Positions 61,464-64,000 of a DNA stretch of 64,000 nucleotides are shown here, one piece after another. Position numbers and translations under genes: made by a program. Position 1 is the stretch's first letter. Every line of letters starts with the position of its first letter. Origin of the DNA: an uncultured Eubacterium sp. (GTDB lineage: Bacteria; Bacillota; Clostridia; Lachnospirales; Lachnospiraceae); assembly GCA_934322085.1 (NCBI GenBank), contig CAKRGF010000011.1:1-64000 (forward strand), in the 5' to 3' direction. The notes beneath the pieces were generated by a model, which worked only from the letters and a program-made list of their open reading frames with translations, made no database searches and was not told the origin of the DNA.

Positions 61464-62501
61464 TTGGTAAATGAGTCAGAGAAAATATTAAGTGCATTTT
61501 CGCAAATGTACTTTTATAAAGAATTGGTATTGGATGATTTAAAATTTATTCCAGAGAATGATACAGAAAAAGAGGTTGCTGATGTTTTATTGAATATCGG
61601 TGATATTATAATTGCAATACAATTAAAATGGAGAAATGATAAAGATTTAACTGATGATGAGAAAAAAGAAGTAAAGTGGCTTGGAAGGCAATGCAGAGAT
61701 GCAAAAAAACAGATAAAAGATTCTATTTCTTTTATTCAATCAGGGAAATTACCAACATTTAAAAATAGAAGAAATATAGATGTTAAGTTGAATGAAACGG
61801 CTAAAATTATTCCTCTGATTATTTTTATGAATGAAAACATAGAGACATACAAACCTGTTGTATGGAAACATTCAGATGAGGGAATGAATGTTAATTGCAT
61901 GTCTTTTTCTGATTTTAAGAGAGTTTGTGAGGTCCTAATTACTCCGATAGAAATTGCAGGTTATTTAGAGTGGCGTTTGGATTTCTATGAAAAAAACGGA
62001 GAAGTTGACATGTATATATATGAGGATAAAGAAGGTAATATTTCTATTTCAAAACCAAGGAATAACGAATCTTTAGTTTATCAATTCCTTGCAGTTGAAT
62101 ATGGTGTTTGCAGAGCTACAAGCATGGAGAAAGAATTACTAATGTTTCAAGATTTTTTGCATAGGTTGCCAGAACATACGCAAGTTCGTTCGGTGGAATC
62201 TGCAGACTTTGAATTAGTTAAATTTTTTGCGCATTTTTGTAGAGTGGAAATTAAACCATTTGTTGAAAGGTTAGATAAAGCGATTAGTAAATCTAAGAGA
62301 AAAGAATTTGCAGTGATTGGAAATTTGCGAAATGTTCAGCAAAGCTATATTGTTTTATTTTTAAGTTCGCAACACGATACTTGTATTCCAAATGAACTAA
62401 TAAGGGAAATGGTTCCAGATGAGACAGAAATAAATACTATTCTGCAAATTGTTGTTTACTGGGTTAATGACGAGGAATATAGAATTGATTTTCATAACTA
62501 A
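61464..62501 (+). CDS. Hypothetical protein with restriction-nuclease-like N-terminus
   Basis: 345 residues from a TTG start (GTGAGGTG upstream). Near residues 33-58, EKEVADVLLNIGDIIIAIQLKWRN resembles the catalytic strand pair of restriction-like nucleases (acid, then Q-x-K). A charged helical part follows (to about 95). The remainder is mixed alpha/beta and unrecognised. High Lys, Asn and Ile content and AT-rich codons set it apart from the housekeeping genes. A defence role is possible but not shown. Confidence 0.6.
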   Translation: MVNESEKILSAFSQMYFYKELVLDDLKFIPENDTEKEVADVLLNIGDIIIAIQLKWRNDKDLTDDEKKEVKWLGRQCRDAKKQIKDSISFIQSGKLPTFKNRRNIDVKLNETAKIIPLIIFMNENIETYKPVVWKHSDEGMNVNCMSFSDFKRVCEVLITPIEIAGYLEWRLDFYEKNGEVDMYIYEDKEGNISISKPRNNESLVYQFLAVEYGVCRATSMEKELLMFQDFLHRLPEHTQVRSVESADFELVKFFAHFCRVEIKPFVERLDKAISKSKRKEFAVIGNLRNVQQSYIVLFLSSQHDTCIPNELIREMVPDETEINTILQIVVYWVNDEEYRIDFHN

Positions 62502-62587
62502 AAACCCTTAGTAGTAAGCCGTCCCCTTTTACTACCAATTTTACTTCAACAAAGATTGAGACCTATGAGTTACCTAGTGATGACGAT

Positions 62588-62785
62588 ATGCTTATGCAAG
62601 CTGTAGATCAAATGATATGTGAAGTTTGTATGATAAATGAATATTGTTATTTGGGAGTGGGTATAGCAAATGAGGAATGGAGAGAAGGAATGCGAAAAGC
62701 TTTATTTAATGCTGTAAAAGGAAATGCAAAATTGTTAGTAGTGTGGCAGGCAACAAATAATGTTGTCAGTAATTTTGGAATGTGA
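62588..62785 (+). CDS. Hypothetical short protein
   Basis: 65 residues from ATG 62588. The frame stays open back to 62498, so a longer form or a truncated gene is possible (upstream in-frame residues TSTKIETYELPSDDD look protein-like). The end (KLLVVWQATNNVVSNFGM) overlaps the next gene by 4 bp. No ribosome site is obvious, so the true start is uncertain and this may be a remnant. Confidence 0.4.
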   Translation: MLMQAVDQMICEVCMINEYCYLGVGIANEEWREGMRKALFNAVKGNAKLLVVWQATNNVVSNFGM

Positions 62786-62793
62786 GGTTTATT

Positions 62794-63627
62794 TTGATAA
62801 GAGAAATAGCGATTTCTGATATAAAAAAAGATAATCAGGTTGACTTTAAGGATTGTTTGTTTTCAGAGAGTCTTATTAGTGGAGAATTTGAATATTTAAA
62901 TATTAAAAAGTGGATTAGATATGCTGCTGTTAATTATGGACATGCTGATCAAATACTAAAAACAAAGGCAAATATTGGCTTGTTGTGTGATAAATTGAAG
63001 TGGGAGAACTGTAGATATATTGATTGTATTTTTTCGTTTAAAACATTTTTTAATGCTTTTCTAAGGCTATACTTTGAAAACGGCATGCCTTATTATGGGG
63101 AAATGATGGATAATTTTGACTCATTATTTTGTAGGGATAAATTGCAGGAATTTCAAGATAAAGTTGGAATAGCAGCGGAAAAATTTAAAGAGTTCTTGAA
63201 TCAGTTGAATATTTTTTCGATGAAAACACATACGCTTGGAAATTATATGCCATGCCCAGATTCTTCCTATAATCATAAGAAAGGAAACAACGAAGGTCCG
63301 TTCCAAGATAGAATAGATATATTGTATGATGCGATAGTTAATAGTAAGCATATCGAATATATTGGGGATAATACTATCAAAGCATGGAAGGCTTGGTTTG
63401 AAAAAAATCAAGATAGTTTATATCTATCTGAGATACTTAATGCAAGAAAGGAATTGATGAAGTTTACCTGCCCTTCCGAAAAAAAAGGCAGATATACGGT
63501 CTTTGTGATGAAAGGGAAAGAAGATATTATTGCCTATACAACTTATTTAAGAATTGTCAATGAATTAATCAACAATAGAACTAATATGATGATTGATAAA
63601 ATGAATAATGATGAAAAAAATCCTTAG
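62794..63627 (+). CDS. Hypothetical protein of the AT-rich island
   Basis: 277 residues from TTG 62794, which has GAGG 6 bp upstream; a GTG at 62782 is also possible. No membrane segment. Notable stretches are NIKKWIRYAAVNYGHADQI, an aromatic-rich middle (FKTFFNAFLRLYFENG) and THTLGNYMPCPDSSYNHKKG. I do not recognise a catalytic motif. It is Lys/Asn/Ile rich like its neighbours and probably came with them. Confidence 0.6.
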   Translation: MIREIAISDIKKDNQVDFKDCLFSESLISGEFEYLNIKKWIRYAAVNYGHADQILKTKANIGLLCDKLKWENCRYIDCIFSFKTFFNAFLRLYFENGMPYYGEMMDNFDSLFCRDKLQEFQDKVGIAAEKFKEFLNQLNIFSMKTHTLGNYMPCPDSSYNHKKGNNEGPFQDRIDILYDAIVNSKHIEYIGDNTIKAWKAWFEKNQDSLYLSEILNARKELMKFTCPSEKKGRYTVFVMKGKEDIIAYTTYLRIVNELINNRTNMMIDKMNNDEKNP

Positions 63628-63957
63628 TAGTAAAAATCTTCATTTTATTACTGATAGGAAACAACTTGCTTAATTCTGCTCTGATTTGCCACAATCTGTA
63701 ATTTTGGAGCAAAATTTAAATAACTATAAAACACTCGAAATCCCTTGCAAAACAGGGGATTCCGGGGCAAAACAAGGAGAAACAAAACAATGATAAAAAT
63801 ACTTTTCATCTGCCATGGCATTATTTTCCGAAAACTCTGAAAACCTTGAATTTATCGTATGTTTTGGACTCTATGGGAACATTTTACTAAGAATTTACTA
63901 AAACAAAAAATTAGTAAGAAATCCCTAGCACGAATTTAGAAATGAATATGAAACTCA
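63628..63957. other. Non-coding AT-rich stretch at the window end
   Basis: About 330 bp without a plausible gene. It contains a weak hairpin just after the previous stop (AGTAGTAAAAAT with ATTTTATTACT) and a small inverted repeat near 63740-63765 (AATCCC...GGGGATT). It could be an island boundary; no attachment site can be proven. Confidence 0.4.
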
Positions 63958-64000
63958 GGACTTTATTAGTTGTGAAAAACAATTAGTAAAGTCCTTTTTA
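63958..64000 (+). terminator. Terminator at the window end
   Basis: The stem GGACTTTATTAGTTG with CAATTAGTAAAGTCC (small mismatches) is followed by TTTTTA at the window edge. Confidence 0.7.

Noticed and set aside
63628..63957. Attachment site of an integrative element
   Set aside because: Small repeats are present but no integrase gene and no matching copy at another boundary within the window.
1..64000. CRISPR arrays, tRNA or rRNA genes, insertion sequences
   Set aside because: No regularly spaced repeats, no tRNA-like T-loop/acceptor pattern and no transposase motif were found while reading both strands.

Overview
The window reads as chromosome of an endospore-forming, anaerobic, low-GC Firmicute, most likely a gut Lachnospiraceae (Clostridia). 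The reasons are a spoIIA-sigF-spoVA sporulation cluster, the [FeFe]-hydrogenase maturase HydG, pyruvate phosphate dikinase, an iron-dependent alcohol dehydrogenase, a single-chain glycyl-tRNA synthetase, the era-yqzL-recO block, Agr-type signalling genes, frequent TTG starts and strong AGGAGG ribosome sites. No rRNA, tRNA or CRISPR array was seen.

Layout. 0-3.7 kb: the end of a TPR gene, then spoIIAA-spoIIAB-sigF (forespore sigma-F and its switch) and spoVAA-spoVAB-spoVAC (dipicolinate channel). 3.8-8.9 kb: a foreign-looking block between spoVAC and spoVAD. It holds a ZIP metal transporter, three small XRE regulators, a LytTR response regulator, an AgrC-like kinase, agrB, and two AgrD-like signal peptides that fall below the usual ORF length cut-off. 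9.0-10.4 kb: spoVAD-spoVAE, with a sigma-G-like promoter of their own. 10.6-20.8 kb: an AI-2E-family permease, a six-gene ABC export operon (three HlyD-like lipoproteins, one FtsX-like permease, two ATPases, one carrying an AbrB-like tail) and a polysaccharide deacetylase. 21-28.8 kb: an ECF-like sigma factor with a long C-terminal extension, hydG, two tandem MutS-like ATPases and a phenylacetate-CoA ligase homologue. 28.9-37.8 kb: csp, a PreP-type M16 peptidase, era-yqzL-recO, a LytTR/LiaF-like pair and glyQS. 37.9-41.1 kb: a C39-like peptidase, a second LytTR/GHKL two-component system and a LytTR operator driving a short orphan transcript. 41.1-60.5 kb: housekeeping genes (carB, degV, ppdK, cysK, ABC-F, AGCS symporter, nitroreductase) mixed with less usual ones (FliB-like protein, a B12-activation-domain fusion). 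60.6-64 kb: an AT-rich accessory island of unrecognised genes, two with PD-(D/E)XK-like motifs, plus a broken gene.

The most interesting signals are: (1) an Agr-like quorum-sensing cassette splitting the spoVA operon, with a duplicated orphan AgrD whose leader keeps a remnant of agrB, and matching promoters ahead of both peptide transcripts; (2) three intergenic copies (29.2, 29.7 and 36.2 kb) of a long-stem structured element with a conserved core (GA/GA internal loop, GTAGTTT hairpin loop, GNRA tetraloop) whose outer stems differ in sequence but still pair, each just upstream of a sigma-A-like promoter; (3) LytTR-type direct repeats 21 bp apart in front of a LytTR/LiaF-like pair and in front of an orphan transcript. 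All identifications come from reading motifs and gene order; no database search was run.
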